Assembly (NCBI GenBank): GCA_903834635.1
Contig: CAILJO010000067.1
Coordinates: 1 to 64,000 of the forward strand
Direction of reading: 5' to 3'
Source of the DNA: an uncultured Micrococcales bacterium
GTDB lineage: Bacteria; Actinomycetota; Actinomycetes; Actinomycetales; Microbacteriaceae
Length of the DNA stretch: 64,000 nucleotides
Shown: positions 17,013 through 26,108 of the stretch, one piece after another
Numbering within the stretch: position 1 is the first letter of the stretch
Layout: each line of letters opens with the position of its first letter
Notes under the pieces: model-generated
What the model saw: the letters and a program-made list of their open reading frames with translations, nothing else
What the model was told of the DNA's origin: nothing
Databases searched by the model: none
Made by a program: the position numbers and the translations under genes

Positions 17013-17018
17013 CATAAT
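17013..17018 (+). promoter_or_regulatory. -10 box of tRNA-Glu
   Basis: CATAAT about 16 nt before the mature 5' end of the tRNA. The remaining bases of 16894-17034 show no gene. Confidence 0.45.
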
Positions 17019-17034
17019 CGAAAGGTTGCTTCTC

Positions 17035-17107
17035 GGCCCCATCGTTTAGCGGCCTAGGACACCGCCCTCTCACGGCGGCAGCAGGGGTTCAAATCCCCTT
17101 GGGGTCA
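17035..17107 (+). tRNA. tRNA-Glu (CTC)
   Basis: A 73-nt cloverleaf with acceptor GGCCCCA/TGGGGTC, anticodon stem CCGCC/GGCGG with loop CTCTCAC (anticodon CTC), T-arm GGTTCAAATCC, discriminator A. CCA is not encoded. Confidence 0.96.
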
Positions 17108-17158
17108 CAATCTCGCCTTCGATGAATTCGTTCTCGGAGGCGAGACTTATTTAACGGG

Positions 17159-17164
17159 TAATCT
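17159..17164 (+). promoter_or_regulatory. -10 box of leaderless PfkB kinase gene
   Basis: TAATCT 6 nt before ATG 17171; no Shine-Dalgarno between them. Confidence 0.6.
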
Positions 17165-17170
17165 GAACGC

Positions 17171-18055
17171 ATGATTCGACGCTTCAATAGGCTGGTTTCA
17201 CTAGCCAGTTCGCTTGTCGATTTCACTGCCGTTTTGCCGAGTTTGCCGGCAAGGGGTGGCGATGTTATTGCCACAGAATCCTTCAGCGCTGTAGGTGGCT
17301 CATTCAACGTAGAGTCGGCCGCCGCCCGTCTTGGACTTGCTACCGTTCATGCAGGATCTTCTGGGGAAGGCCCCAACAGTGAATTGTTGCGAGCTGCGCT
17401 GGCTTCCGAAGGCATCGTTGATGTTGGTCGCAGGTATTTGGGTCAGGATATTGGAATCTGCATCGCGATGGTTGAGCCATCGGGCGAGCGCACCTTTGTC
17501 ACGACACAAGGCGCCGAGACTCGACTTGACCTAGATCATCTTGGCGGCATAAAACTTTTGCCAACCGACGCTTTGTATCTCTCGGGTTATGACCTTTTGT
17601 ATGCGGGTTCGAGAGCAGCACTCCAAGCCTGGCTCAATGAGGACCACCTAAACGGGGCGGCATTGTTCTTTGACCCAGGTCCGCTAGTTGCCGAAATCGA
17701 TCAAGAAGCCCTCGAACTTCTTCGAAGGAACGCGTTTTTGATCACATGCAACGAGGCGGAGTTTGATTTTCTGAAACCTCGATTTGATGACCGTGCGCTC
17801 TTTGCTCGTCGAATCGGTGCTCAAGGATGCGAGCTTTATGAGTGCGCTGACCTTCGCCAAAAGGTTGCAACGCCTGCGGTTGAGGCTCTAGACACGACCG
17901 GTGCGGGCGACGTGCATACCGGTGCCTTGATTGCGATGCTTGCTGAGGGGCACTCGTGGCGAGACGCGCTCGAACTTGCCAACCGAGCGGCCGCGATTTC
18001 GGTCACCAAGGGCGGTGGAGCAAGCGGACCCACGCGTGCCGAGCTCGAAATCTAG
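17171..18055 (+). CDS. PfkB-family sugar/nucleoside kinase
   Basis: A 294-residue ribokinase-fold kinase. The N-terminal substrate motif is AVGGSFNVESAAARLG (about 41-56, the GG-N-A pattern of PfkB signature 1), and signature 2 is DTTGAGDVHTGALIAML (about 240) with the catalytic Asp in GAGD. The next gene is an NCS1 purine/cytosine-type permease in the same direction, so the kinase probably phosphorylates an imported nucleoside or base-sugar compound; this is inference from context. GAGDVHTGAL differs from the common GAGDTFVGA(L/F), as in some nucleoside kinases. Ribokinase or carbohydrate kinase activity cannot be excluded. Confidence 0.88.
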   Translation: MIRRFNRLVSLASSLVDFTAVLPSLPARGGDVIATESFSAVGGSFNVESAAARLGLATVHAGSSGEGPNSELLRAALASEGIVDVGRRYLGQDIGICIAMVEPSGERTFVTTQGAETRLDLDHLGGIKLLPTDALYLSGYDLLYAGSRAALQAWLNEDHLNGAALFFDPGPLVAEIDQEALELLRRNAFLITCNEAEFDFLKPRFDDRALFARRIGAQGCELYECADLRQKVATPAVEALDTTGAGDVHTGALIAMLAEGHSWRDALELANRAAAISVTKGGGASGPTRAELEI

Positions 18056-18102
18056 TGCCGAATCGTTAGCCGAAAATCTGACGGCATAGACATTCTTGGC
18101 TC

Positions 18103-18108
18103 TAACCT
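18103..18108 (+). promoter_or_regulatory. -10 box of the NCS1 permease gene
   Basis: TAACCT about 62 nt before the ATG, giving a leader of about 55 nt; the start codon has AAAGG as Shine-Dalgarno. Confidence 0.45.
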
Positions 18109-18134
18109 AGGAGTGTCTTGAACAGGACGCACAC

Positions 18135-18149
18135 ACCGGTTCGACCGGT
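18135..18149 (+). promoter_or_regulatory. Dyad in the leader of the NCS1 permease gene
   Basis: A perfect inverted repeat ACCGGTTCGACCGGT between the predicted transcription start and the Shine-Dalgarno. It could be an operator or a small RNA hairpin affecting translation. Confidence 0.4.
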
Positions 18150-18170
18150 TGAGCCTAGAAAGGTAAAACC

Positions 18171-19631
18171 ATGGCTAAAAGTGAAACTTTTGAAGTTGAG
18201 CAAAACGGTCTCAACGTTATTCCAGAATCAGAACGTCACGGCAAGCCGAGTGGCCAGTTTTGGCCTTGGGCTGGCTCCAACATTTCAATCTTCGGCATAT
18301 CGATGGCGGGCTGGATCTTTGGCTTCGGTCTAAACTTTGGCCAGCTGACTGCCGCATCGCTCATCGGCATCGTATTCTCGTTTGCACTCGTGGGCATCAT
18401 CGCCCTCGCCGGCAAGCGTGGTTCGGCGCCAACCATGGTGATCTCGCGTGCGGCATTTGGTCTTCGCGGCAACGCGCTGCCAAGCATCGTCTCTTATTTG
18501 CTGCTGGTTGGATGGGAGATCGCGCTGGTGTCGCTCGGTGTGCTTGCCTCAAACACAGTCATGGCCAAGCTCGGCTGGTCGTGGGGCACCGACAACTTCT
18601 TCGGCAAGCTCTTGGCGTTTGTCGTTCTAGCCGGATTCACAGTGCTTTCTGGCGTCTGGGGCTTCAAGTTGATCATGCGCATTCAGCGCTGGATCACCGT
18701 TGCCGGCATCGTTCTTACCGTCGTGTTTATTGCCCTGACTTTGCCAAGCATCAACCTTTCTAGCCTCAACGCTCTTCAGGCCGGTTCGACCACCACCTTC
18801 ATTGCTACCGTCGTTTACGCGGCAACTGCCTTTGGTCTTGGCTGGGTAAACAGCGGTGCCGACTACTCGCGCTACTTGCCACGAAATGCTTCGGGCAAGG
18901 CGATTTGGGGCTGGACCACTTTTGGCGCATCGATCGCGCCGATCATCCTGGTTATTTATGGTTTCTTGTTGGCAGCATCTAACGCAGACATTGCCAAGAA
19001 CATCGGTGGCGACCCAATCGGTGCGCTACTGGTGGCCCTGCCTGCCGGCACCGAGTGGTTCTTGCTGCCGTTCTTGCTGGTGGTCGTAATCGGCTTCTTG
19101 GGTGGTGCAATTCTCGATATCTATTCGTCAGGTCTTGCACTCTTGACCATGGGGGTCAAGTTGCCTCGTGCAGCTGCCGCGGGAATCGATGGCGTGCTGA
19201 TGGTTCTCGGAACCATCTACTTCGTGTTTGTTGCGTCTGACTTCTTCTGGCCGTTCCAAGCTGGTCTATACATTCTTGGCACTCCGATCGCTGCATGGAC
19301 TGGTGTGTTCATCGCCGACCTTGCTCTTCGCAAAAAGGACTACACCGACGCCGACCTTTACACCGCAAAGGGTCGCTACGGCTCGGTCAACTGGTCTGGC
19401 CTTGGCGCGATGGTCGTCGGAACAATCGTTGGACTCGGCTTCATTGTCAGCCCTGACACTAGCCTGACGTGGACCAGCTGGGAGGGCTACCTGTTCAAAG
19501 CTCTAGGCGCAACCGCCGACAACCCGGGCGACTGGTACTACAGCAACATCGGAGTCTTCTTGGCTCTGGTCATCGGTTTCGTTGGTCACTTTGTGGCCGG
19601 TCGCGCCGGTGTTCGCCGCCAAGAGAAGTAA
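18171..19631 (+). CDS. NCS1-family purine/cytosine permease
   Basis: A 486-residue transporter of the nucleobase:cation symporter-1 family, with about 12 hydrophobic segments. The NCS1 hallmarks are visible: N-terminal FWPWAGSNISIFGISMAGW (about 30-50), then GSAPTMVISRAAFGLRGNALPS (about 83-104, written in parts) and the mid-protein NSGADYSRYLP (about 228-238) that lines the substrate path. It would import a nucleobase, nucleoside or related compound with Na+ or H+. The preceding PfkB kinase is probably functionally linked (115 nt gap). The exact substrate cannot be assigned from sequence alone. Confidence 0.92.
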   Translation: MAKSETFEVEQNGLNVIPESERHGKPSGQFWPWAGSNISIFGISMAGWIFGFGLNFGQLTAASLIGIVFSFALVGIIALAGKRGSAPTMVISRAAFGLRGNALPSIVSYLLLVGWEIALVSLGVLASNTVMAKLGWSWGTDNFFGKLLAFVVLAGFTVLSGVWGFKLIMRIQRWITVAGIVLTVVFIALTLPSINLSSLNALQAGSTTTFIATVVYAATAFGLGWVNSGADYSRYLPRNASGKAIWGWTTFGASIAPIILVIYGFLLAASNADIAKNIGGDPIGALLVALPAGTEWFLLPFLLVVVIGFLGGAILDIYSSGLALLTMGVKLPRAAAAGIDGVLMVLGTIYFVFVASDFFWPFQAGLYILGTPIAAWTGVFIADLALRKKDYTDADLYTAKGRYGSVNWSGLGAMVVGTIVGLGFIVSPDTSLTWTSWEGYLFKALGATADNPGDWYYSNIGVFLALVIGFVGHFVAGRAGVRRQEK

Positions 19632-19637
19632 TCTCCG

Positions 19638-19652
19638 GCTCAGTTTCTGAGC
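19638..19652 (+). terminator. Weak stem-loop between convergent genes
   Basis: A 6-bp stem GCTCAG/CTGAGC with loop TTT between the NCS1 and MFS stops; no T run follows, so termination activity is uncertain. Confidence 0.3.
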
Positions 19653-19664
19653 GCGTTCGCCCTG

Positions 19665-20903
19665 TTAGCGGTTCTTGCCGCGAAGCAGGGCGAATCCGCT
19701 TAACAGCACAACGGCAGAAACCGGAATCAGAGCCGCAAGGTTTAGCCCCAAGAATGCAAAAGCCGCAAGGATGCTGCCGCTGACTGCGCCGCCAAACGCT
19801 CCGCTGAGCATCATCAATGAGTCGCTTGCGCCTTGCACGTTGGTCTTTTGCTCGAGAGGCACAGACTCAACCAAAAGCGCCGAGCCCGAGACGGTGGCGG
19901 CCGACCATCCGAGCCCCAGAAGAAACAGCCCGAGCCCGATCTTGTCAAAGCCCATCTGACCGAAGCCGGCGATCAAAAGTGCTGCGATGAAAATGCCTTG
20001 ACCTACAAGGACGGTCGGCAGCTTGCCAATCTTGTCAGCGAGAATGCCGAACAGTGGCGAAAAGGCATACATGCCGGCGATGTGAAGGCTGATCGTGAAG
20101 CCGACCAGGCTCAGGGTCGCGCCCTGGTGCTCCATGTGAACCGGGGTCATCGACATGACAGAAACCATCACCATGTGGCTAAGGGCGATGCTCAGCATTG
20201 CATAAAGCGCACGAGGGTGCTGACGAATGGTTTGGATGGCGCTCTTGATTGAGCGACTTGGGCGCGCGCTGCCGGCATCTTGGTTGGCTTGCATCGCTGT
20301 CACCAGAGGGTCGGGGCGAAGTCCAAACCAAAATACCGTCGTTGCGCCAAGCTGGGCCGCGATTGTGATCATGAACGGGCCGGTCATATGAGGCAGACCT
20401 AGCGCGTTGCCGAGCACCTCACCTGGGCCAAAAAGGTTTGGGCCGATGACGGCACCAAAAGTGGTCGCCCAAACCACCAGCGAAAGGTCGCGACCCCTTG
20501 AGTGGTTGCTTGGCAGGTCGGTGGCGGCAAATCGTGCCTGAAGCCCGGTTGCCGAACCCGCACCCAAAAGGAATAGACCGACCAAAAGTAGTGGCAGCGA
20601 CATAACAGCCGCGGCGGTGATCATCAGGCTTGCGCCGAGAATGGCGAGTGTTGCGCCAGTGGCCAGGGCAGGGCGACGACCACGAGAATAGGCGATACGG
20701 CTAAGCGGAATGGCCCAGGTTGCAGCGCCCAAGGTTGAAAAAGTTGCGGCCGCACCAGACCAAGCTGGGGTGCCAGAGATGTGCTCGGCGAGCAGGGCGC
20801 CGATCGAAAGGGTTGAACCGAGACCGAAACCAGAGAGCACCTGGCCGGCAGTCAAAACGCGCACAGTTTTTCTTTGCAGACTTGCCAGGGCTTCGTTGTT
20901 CAT
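19665..20903 (-). CDS. MFS transporter
   Basis: A 412-residue major facilitator with about 12 membrane segments. The loop 2-3 motif is recognisable as SRIAYSRGRRPAL (about 66-78), and its mirror in the second half is GILADKIGKLPTVLVG. The extra cytosolic loop between helices 6 and 7 is short and basic. No signal for a specific substrate is visible; similar actinobacterial proteins are annotated as drug or sugar efflux. The start is ATG 20903, preceded by a TAGGCT box at 6 nt, so it is leaderless. It stands back to back with leuC. Confidence 0.9.
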   Translation of the reverse strand: MNNEALASLQRKTVRVLTAGQVLSGFGLGSTLSIGALLAEHISGTPAWSGAAATFSTLGAATWAIPLSRIAYSRGRRPALATGATLAILGASLMITAAAVMSLPLLLVGLFLLGAGSATGLQARFAATDLPSNHSRGRDLSLVVWATTFGAVIGPNLFGPGEVLGNALGLPHMTGPFMITIAAQLGATTVFWFGLRPDPLVTAMQANQDAGSARPSRSIKSAIQTIRQHPRALYAMLSIALSHMVMVSVMSMTPVHMEHQGATLSLVGFTISLHIAGMYAFSPLFGILADKIGKLPTVLVGQGIFIAALLIAGFGQMGFDKIGLGLFLLGLGWSAATVSGSALLVESVPLEQKTNVQGASDSLMMLSGAFGGAVSGSILAAFAFLGLNLAALIPVSAVVLLSGFALLRGKNR

Positions 20904-20909
20904 TAGCCC

Positions 20910-20915
20910 AGCCTA
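20910..20915 (-). promoter_or_regulatory. -10 box of leaderless MFS gene
   Basis: TAGGCT on the minus strand, 6 nt before ATG 20903. Confidence 0.55.
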
Positions 20916-20927
20916 AGCCACGCAGGA

Positions 20928-20933
20928 TAAACT
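20928..20933 (+). promoter_or_regulatory. -10 box of the leuC operon
   Basis: TAAACT about 27 nt before leuC; AAGG at 20952-20955 then serves as the ribosome binding site. It lies 12 bp from the divergent MFS -10 box. Confidence 0.45.
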
Positions 20934-20960
20934 TGAAGTTCAGACAAACGCAAGGTGATT

Positions 20961-22382
20961 ATGACTTCGAAGCCGCTGACTCTGGCCGAAAAGGTTTGGA
21001 ACGACCACTTGGTCGCAAAGGGCGAAAATGGCTCGCCAGACCTGCTCTACATCGACCTGCACCTCGTTCACGAAGTGACCAGCCCTCAAGCCTTCGATGG
21101 CCTGCGCCTTGCCGGCCGCCCGGTTCGCCGACCTGACCTGACCATCGCGACCGAAGACCACAACACCCCAACCTGGGACATCGACAAGCCGATTGCCGAC
21201 ATAACCAGCCGCACCCAGATCGAGGCCCTTCGCAAGAACGCCGCCGAGTTTGGCATTCGCATTCACTCCCTTGGCGATGTCGATCAGGGCATCGTGCACG
21301 TGGTTGGCCCTCAGCTCGGTCTGACTATGCCCGGCATCACGGTGGTCTGTGGTGACTCACACACTTCGACCCACGGCGCCTTCGGCGCCCTTGCCATGGG
21401 TATTGGCACAAGCGAGGTCGAGCACGTTCTCGCCACTCAAACGCTGCCACTCAAGCCTTTCAAGACCATGGCCATCAACGTAGAAGGCACCCTGCGCCCA
21501 GGTGTGACCGCCAAAGACATCATCCTCGCTGTGATCGCCAAGATCGGCACCGGCGGTGGTCAGGGCTACGTGCTCGAATACCGCGGCAGTGCCATCCGTG
21601 CACTTTCAATGGAAGCCCGCATGACGATTTGCAACATGTCGATCGAGGCAGGTGCCCGCGCTGGAATGGTCGCGCCAGACCAAACCACCTTCGACTACCT
21701 GCACGGCCGCCCACATGCTCCAGAGGGTGCCGACTGGGATGCCGCCGTCGAATACTGGAAGACCTTGCCTACCGACGATGGTGCAAAGTTTGACGCCGAG
21801 GTTTATCTCGATGCCAACACCCTCGACCCGTTCGTAACCTGGGGTACCAACCCTGGTCAGGGAGTTTCGCTGCTCGACACCGTGCCGAACCCTGCAGACT
21901 TCGCCGACCCGAACGACCGAGCCGCCGCCGAGCGCGCGCTTGAATACATGGACCTCACGCCGGGCACCAAGATGAAAGACATTCGCGTCGACACCGTGTT
22001 CTTGGGTTCTTGCACCAACAGCCGCATCGAAGACCTTCGTGCCGCCGCCTCTATCATCAAGGGCAAGACCAAAGCCGAGGGTGTTCGCATGATGGTTGTG
22101 CCTGGTTCGGCAAAGGTTCGCCTGCAGGCCGAGGCCGAAGGCCTGGACGCAATCTTCAAAGACTTCGGTGCCGAGTGGCGCTTTGCCGGTTGCTCGATGT
22201 GCCTCGGCATGAACCCGGACCAGTTGGCTCCTGGTGAGCGCGCTGCATCGACCTCGAACCGAAACTTCGAAGGCCGTCAGGGCAAGGGCTCTCGCACCCA
22301 CCTGGTGTCGCCACTTGTCGCCGCAGCCACCGCGATTCGCGGCACGCTCTCGAGCCCAGCCGACCTTGAGGAGCCCAACTAA
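20961..22382 (+). CDS. leuC: 3-isopropylmalate dehydratase large subunit
   Basis: 473 residues. With LeuD it isomerises 2- to 3-isopropylmalate. ATG 20961 is preferred over the in-frame GTG at 20955, because AAGG sits 5 nt upstream of it. The aconitase-fold motifs are [17 protein letters not shown] (about 130-146), the three [4Fe-4S] cysteines in [13 protein letters not shown] and the [12 protein letters not shown] pair (about 410-420), and the late [13 protein letters not shown]. It is the first gene of a tightly coupled run leuC-leuD-murA-plsC-gpsA-ddl. No IclR-type LtbR regulator gene, common next to leuCD in other actinobacteria, is present here. Confidence 0.97.
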   Translation: MTSKPLTLAEKVWNDHLVAKGENGSPDLLYIDLHLVHEVTSPQAFDGLRLAGRPVRRPDLTIATEDHNTPTWDIDKPIADITSRTQIEALRKNAAEFGIRIHSLGDVDQGIVHVVGPQLGLTMPGITVVCGDSHTSTHGAFGALAMGIGTSEVEHVLATQTLPLKPFKTMAINVEGTLRPGVTAKDIILAVIAKIGTGGGQGYVLEYRGSAIRALSMEARMTICNMSIEAGARAGMVAPDQTTFDYLHGRPHAPEGADWDAAVEYWKTLPTDDGAKFDAEVYLDANTLDPFVTWGTNPGQGVSLLDTVPNPADFADPNDRAAAERALEYMDLTPGTKMKDIRVDTVFLGSCTNSRIEDLRAAASIIKGKTKAEGVRMMVVPGSAKVRLQAEAEGLDAIFKDFGAEWRFAGCSMCLGMNPDQLAPGERAASTSNRNFEGRQGKGSRTHLVSPLVAAATAIRGTLSSPADLEEPN

Positions 22383-22984
22383 TGGAAAAGTTTGAAACTT
22401 ACACCGGCGTCGGGGTTCCACTGCGCCGCAGCAACGTCGACACCGACCAGATCATTCCAGCGGTCTATCTGAAGCGCATCACCAAGACCGGCTTCGAAGA
22501 CGCACTCTTCTCGGCTTGGCGCAACGACCCAGAATTTGTTCTCAACCAAAATGCCTATCGGCACGGCTCGGTGCTCTTCGCCGGGCCGGACTTCGGCACC
22601 GGCTCGAGCCGCGAGCACGCTGTTTGGGCGCTTCGCGACTATGGCTTCAAGGCTGTTTTCTCGAGCAAGTTCGCCGACATCTTCCGCGGCAACTCCGGCA
22701 AGCAGGGTCTAGTCACCGGAATCATCGACGATGCCACCATCGAAAAAATATGGCTGGCACTCGAAGCTAACCCTGGTTTAGAGGTCACCGTGAACCTGGT
22801 TGACAAGACCGTTGTCGTGGGCGACATCCGTGCCGATTTCGAGATTGACGAATACACTAGGTGGCGTCTGCTTGAAGGGCTCGATGACATCGGGCTCACC
22901 CTGCGAGACGAACAGTCGATCACCGACTTTGAGGCTAAGAGAGCGGCTTGGTTGCCCAAGACACTCCCTGCCAAAGGAGCCTAA
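22382..22984 (+). CDS. leuD: 3-isopropylmalate dehydratase small subunit
   Basis: 200 residues, the swivelling small subunit that completes the LeuCD active site. The ATG overlaps the leuC stop (TAATG). Typical segments are [18 protein letters not shown] (about 17-34), the substrate loop [18 protein letters not shown] (about 71-88) and [18 protein letters not shown] (about 93-110). Length is that of standard LeuD. The stop overlaps murA in the same TAATG way, so leucine synthesis and cell-wall synthesis are co-translated here. Confidence 0.97.
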   Translation: MEKFETYTGVGVPLRRSNVDTDQIIPAVYLKRITKTGFEDALFSAWRNDPEFVLNQNAYRHGSVLFAGPDFGTGSSREHAVWALRDYGFKAVFSSKFADIFRGNSGKQGLVTGIIDDATIEKIWLALEANPGLEVTVNLVDKTVVVGDIRADFEIDEYTRWRLLEGLDDIGLTLRDEQSITDFEAKRAAWLPKTLPAKGA

Positions 22985-24297
22985 TGAGCCAGATCACCGT
23001 TAAGGGCGGCAAGCCGCTAGTCGGGCGCGTTGACGTTCGCGGAGCCAAGAACCTAGTCACCAAGGCCATGGTTGCGGCTCTTCTCGGCGACAACGCCAGC
23101 GTGCTTCGCGATGTGCCGCACATCAGCGACGTCGAAGTCGTTTCGAAACTGTTGCAACTTCATGGAGTTCTAATCACCCACGGTGAAGACGGAACCATGA
23201 CACTCGACCCAAGCAATGTGAAATCGGCACGCATGGTTGACATCGATGCCCACGCTGGGTCTTCGCGTATTCCGATTTTGTTCTGCGGCCCGCTGCTGCA
23301 CCAGCTTGGCGAGGCTTTCATTCCTGACCTCGGCGGTTGCCACATTGGCGACCGACCAATCGACTATCACCTAGAGGTGCTGCGCAACTTTGGTGCCGTC
23401 ATCGACAAGCAGCCAAACGGAATTCGCCTGAGCGCACCAGATGGTCTTCACGGCGCAAAAATCTCTCTAAAGTACCCAAGCGTCGGTGCTACCGAACAGG
23501 TTTTGTTGACCTCGGTTCGCGCCGAAGGTTTGACCGAACTTAGCGGCGCGGCAGTTGAGCCAGAGATTATGGACCTCATCGCCATTCTGCAAAAAATGGG
23601 CGCAATCATTTCGGTAGACACCGACCGCGTGATTCGCATCGAGGGCGTCAAGAACCTTGATTCCTATAACCACACCGCACTTTTTGACCGAAACGAGGCG
23701 GCTTCTTGGGCAGCTGCTGCCTTGGCAACCCACGGTGACATTTTTGTCGGTGGCGCACGCCAGCCAGAGATGATGACTTTCTTGAACGTGTTCCGCAAGG
23801 TTGGCGGTGCCTTCGATATCAAAGAAGACGGCATCCGGTTCTATCACCCTGGTGGTGACCTGAACCCGGTTGTGATCGAAACTGACGTGCACCCTGGCTT
23901 CATGACCGACTGGCAGCAACCGCTGGTCGTTGCTCTTACCCAGGCCAAGGGGCTATCTATCGTTCACGAAACGGTTTACGAGAACCGTTTTGGCTTCACC
24001 GATGCGCTCGTTCAGATGGGCGCACAGATCCAGATTTATCGCGAATGTCTTGGCGGCAACCCTTGTCGCTTTGGGCAGCGCAACTTTAACCACTCAGCGG
24101 TAATCTCAGGCCCAACTCCGTTGCACGGTGCCGACATTCGAGTGCCAGACCTTCGTGGCGGTTTTAGCCACATGGTCGCGGCATTGGCAGCGGAGGGTGT
24201 TTCAAACGTGACCAACGTTCAACTCATCTCCCGTGGCTACGAGCACTTCTTGACGAAACTCGAAGCACTCGGCGCCGAATTTACCTATACGGAGTAG
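22984..24297 (+). CDS. murA: UDP-N-acetylglucosamine 1-carboxyvinyltransferase
   Basis: 437 residues. It transfers enolpyruvate from PEP to UDP-GlcNAc, the first committed step of peptidoglycan synthesis. ATG 22984 overlaps the leuD stop; the open frame upstream overlaps leuD and is not used. The N-terminal GAKNLVTKAMVAALLGD carries the conserved Lys-Asn pair. The loop LGGCHIGDRPIDYHLEVL has the catalytic cysteine (position 115 in E. coli), so the enzyme should be of the fosfomycin-sensitive Cys type. The late DLRGGFSHMVAALAAEG region is also family-typical. plsC follows after 3 nt. Confidence 0.96.
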   Translation: MSQITVKGGKPLVGRVDVRGAKNLVTKAMVAALLGDNASVLRDVPHISDVEVVSKLLQLHGVLITHGEDGTMTLDPSNVKSARMVDIDAHAGSSRIPILFCGPLLHQLGEAFIPDLGGCHIGDRPIDYHLEVLRNFGAVIDKQPNGIRLSAPDGLHGAKISLKYPSVGATEQVLLTSVRAEGLTELSGAAVEPEIMDLIAILQKMGAIISVDTDRVIRIEGVKNLDSYNHTALFDRNEAASWAAAALATHGDIFVGGARQPEMMTFLNVFRKVGGAFDIKEDGIRFYHPGGDLNPVVIETDVHPGFMTDWQQPLVVALTQAKGLSIVHETVYENRFGFTDALVQMGAQIQIYRECLGGNPCRFGQRNFNHSAVISGPTPLHGADIRVPDLRGGFSHMVAALAAEGVSNVTNVQLISRGYEHFLTKLEALGAEFTYTE

Positions 24298-24300
24298 AAC

Positions 24301-25107
24301 ATGGCTAAAAAGAAGTCCGGCGACTTTTTGAAGATGCCGAAGATTCACGCAAAGGACATTCACTTCGGCACTCGAATCGTCGCCAACATCTTGCGCCCGA
24401 TTGTTCGTTCTCTCTATCGCGTTGAGGTCAAAGGCATCGAGAACGTCCCAAAGACCGGCGCCTATGTTCTTGGCGCCAATCATGTGACCTACTTGGATGC
24501 CTTGGCGGTTGCCTATTTGGTTTACTTCAAGTTGCACCGCACTCCGCACTTTTTGGCCAAAGGCAACCTATTCAAGACTCCTATCGTGGGGTCGATCTTG
24601 CTTGGGGTCGAGCAGGTGCCGGTTTATCGCGGAGGCCACTCAAACCGTGAACCGATGGATGCTGCCAATGCAGTTCTGCAGGCTGGCCGCGTGATTGCGA
24701 TTTTCCCCGAAGGCACGCTCACACGTGAGCCAGACGGTTGGCCAATGCGCGGCAAGATCGGTGCACTTCGAATGGCTCTAGAGAACGATGTTCCATTCAT
24801 TCCCATGGCTCAGTGGGGCAGCGAAGTTGTGCTGCCTACCTACTCGCGCAAGTTGCGACCAAAGCCGTGGCATCCGGTGCGCATGATCATCGGCGAGCCT
24901 TTGAACCTCGACAAATATCGCGGGCGAAAGCTTTCAAACAACGAATACCTCGAAGTGACCGAGCTCGCCATGAAGGCAATCACCAAGCTGACCGAAGAAC
25001 TTCGCGGAGGCAAGGCTCCAGCCAAGTTGTTTGATCCTCGTGAACACGGGCTGGCCGAACACGGAAACTTCAAGACTGGACCTAAGAAGCAAGTGGGTGA
25101 AGAGTAA
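24301..25107 (+). CDS. plsC: 1-acyl-sn-glycerol-3-phosphate acyltransferase
   Basis: A 268-residue membrane-associated acyltransferase that makes phosphatidic acid from lysophosphatidate. The catalytic block I is NHVTYLD (HX4D, about 60-66), block II PHFLAKGNLFKTPIVG, block III FPEGTLTREPDG (about 136-147) and block IV FIPMAQWG. There is no long hydrophobic N-terminal anchor, only the basic start KKKSGDF. It lies between murA and gpsA, so phospholipid synthesis (G3P supply and acylation) sits beside peptidoglycan precursors. The stop overlaps gpsA as TAATG. Confidence 0.93.
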   Translation: MAKKKSGDFLKMPKIHAKDIHFGTRIVANILRPIVRSLYRVEVKGIENVPKTGAYVLGANHVTYLDALAVAYLVYFKLHRTPHFLAKGNLFKTPIVGSILLGVEQVPVYRGGHSNREPMDAANAVLQAGRVIAIFPEGTLTREPDGWPMRGKIGALRMALENDVPFIPMAQWGSEVVLPTYSRKLRPKPWHPVRMIIGEPLNLDKYRGRKLSNNEYLEVTELAMKAITKLTEELRGGKAPAKLFDPREHGLAEHGNFKTGPKKQVGEE

Positions 25108-26108
25108 TGGCCAAAATTGCCGTTATGGGCGCCGGATCTTGGGGAACCACCTTTGCCAAGGTTCTCACCGACAGCGGAAACGACGTGACTCTTTGGGCTC
25201 GCCGCACCGATGTCGCCGACGAGATCAACAACGAACACCGCAATGGCGACTATCTGCCCGGCATCGAATTGCCTCATGACCTCAAAGCATCATCCGACGT
25301 GGCTGAGGTTCTTTCGGGAGCCGAGCAGGTTTATATTGCCGTTCCTTCGCAATCGCTTCGCACAAGCCTTGTTGAGTGGGCACCTCACCTGCCGGCCGAT
25401 GCCATTTTGGTGAGCCTTATGAAGGGTGTCGAAAAAGACACCGGGCTTCGAATGTGCGAGGTCATCGAGGCAGTCACCGGGTTTAGCAAAGACCAGATTT
25501 GCGTGGTCAGCGGACCAAACCTGTCACTCGAAATCGCGGCGGAACAGCCGACGGCATCGGTGGCGGCTTGCGAATCGCTAGAAAATGCCGAACTAGTGGC
25601 CAAGGCGGCAAGTTGCGCCTACTTCACCACATTCACCAGCAAAGATGTCATCGGCACCGAGTTTGGCGGAATTCTGAAGAACCTGATCGCCGTGGCGATC
25701 GGAATCGTGAACGGCGTTGGTTATGGTCAAAACACCAAGGCCTCGATCATGACTCGCGGCCTAGCCGAAATGTCTCGTTTTTCTGAGGCCTACGGCGGCA
25801 AGAAGAAGACCATGAAGGGGCTGGCAGGTCTCGGCGACCTGATCGCTACTGCCGAATCTCCACTGTCACGAAACCACAAAGCAGGCGAAATGCTTGGCAA
25901 AGGCTATCGTCTGAGCGAAGTCGTCAAACGCCTTTCGCAGACCGCGGAAGGTCTTGCGTCAATTGCGCCGGTTCTTCAACTTGCCGAAGCTAAAGGCATA
26001 AAAATGCCTATCGTCGAGCAGGTTTACGCCGTGATGCAAGGCAAAATGCATCCCCGAGACATTGCCCCACACCTAACCCACGAATCAGACGAACCGCAGA
26101 GCGAATAA
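25107..26108 (+). CDS. gpsA: NAD(P)H-dependent glycerol-3-phosphate dehydrogenase
   Basis: 333 residues; reduces dihydroxyacetone phosphate to sn-glycerol-3-phosphate for phospholipids. The Rossmann motif is GAGSWGTTFAKVL (about 7-19). The catalytic Lys lies in FGGILKNLIAVAIGIVNG (about 187-204), with the substrate region TMKGLAGLGDLIATAESPLSRN behind it (given in part: GLAGLGDLIATA). It overlaps plsC upstream and ddl downstream by one base each. Length is that of the standard enzyme. Confidence 0.96.
   Translation: MAKIAVMGAGSWGTTFAKVLTDSGNDVTLWARRTDVADEINNEHRNGDYLPGIELPHDLKASSDVAEVLSGAEQVYIAVPSQSLRTSLVEWAPHLPADAILVSLMKGVEKDTGLRMCEVIEAVTGFSKDQICVVSGPNLSLEIAAEQPTASVAACESLENAELVAKAASCAYFTTFTSKDVIGTEFGGILKNLIAVAIGIVNGVGYGQNTKASIMTRGLAEMSRFSEAYGGKKKTMKGLAGLGDLIATAESPLSRNHKAGEMLGKGYRLSEVVKRLSQTAEGLASIAPVLQLAEAKGIKMPIVEQVYAVMQGKMHPRDIAPHLTHESDEPQSE

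Noticed and set aside
18109-18170. Purine riboswitch upstream of the NCS1 permease
   Set aside because: The leader is only about 55 nt and shows one small dyad, without a three-way junction.
20955-20960. GTG start of leuC two codons earlier
   Set aside because: AAGG would touch the GTG; spacing supports ATG 20961.
22639-22974. Antisense open frame over leuD
   Set aside because: A shadow of a strongly biased coding strand; no start signal or known domain. The same holds for the many other antisense frames in this window.
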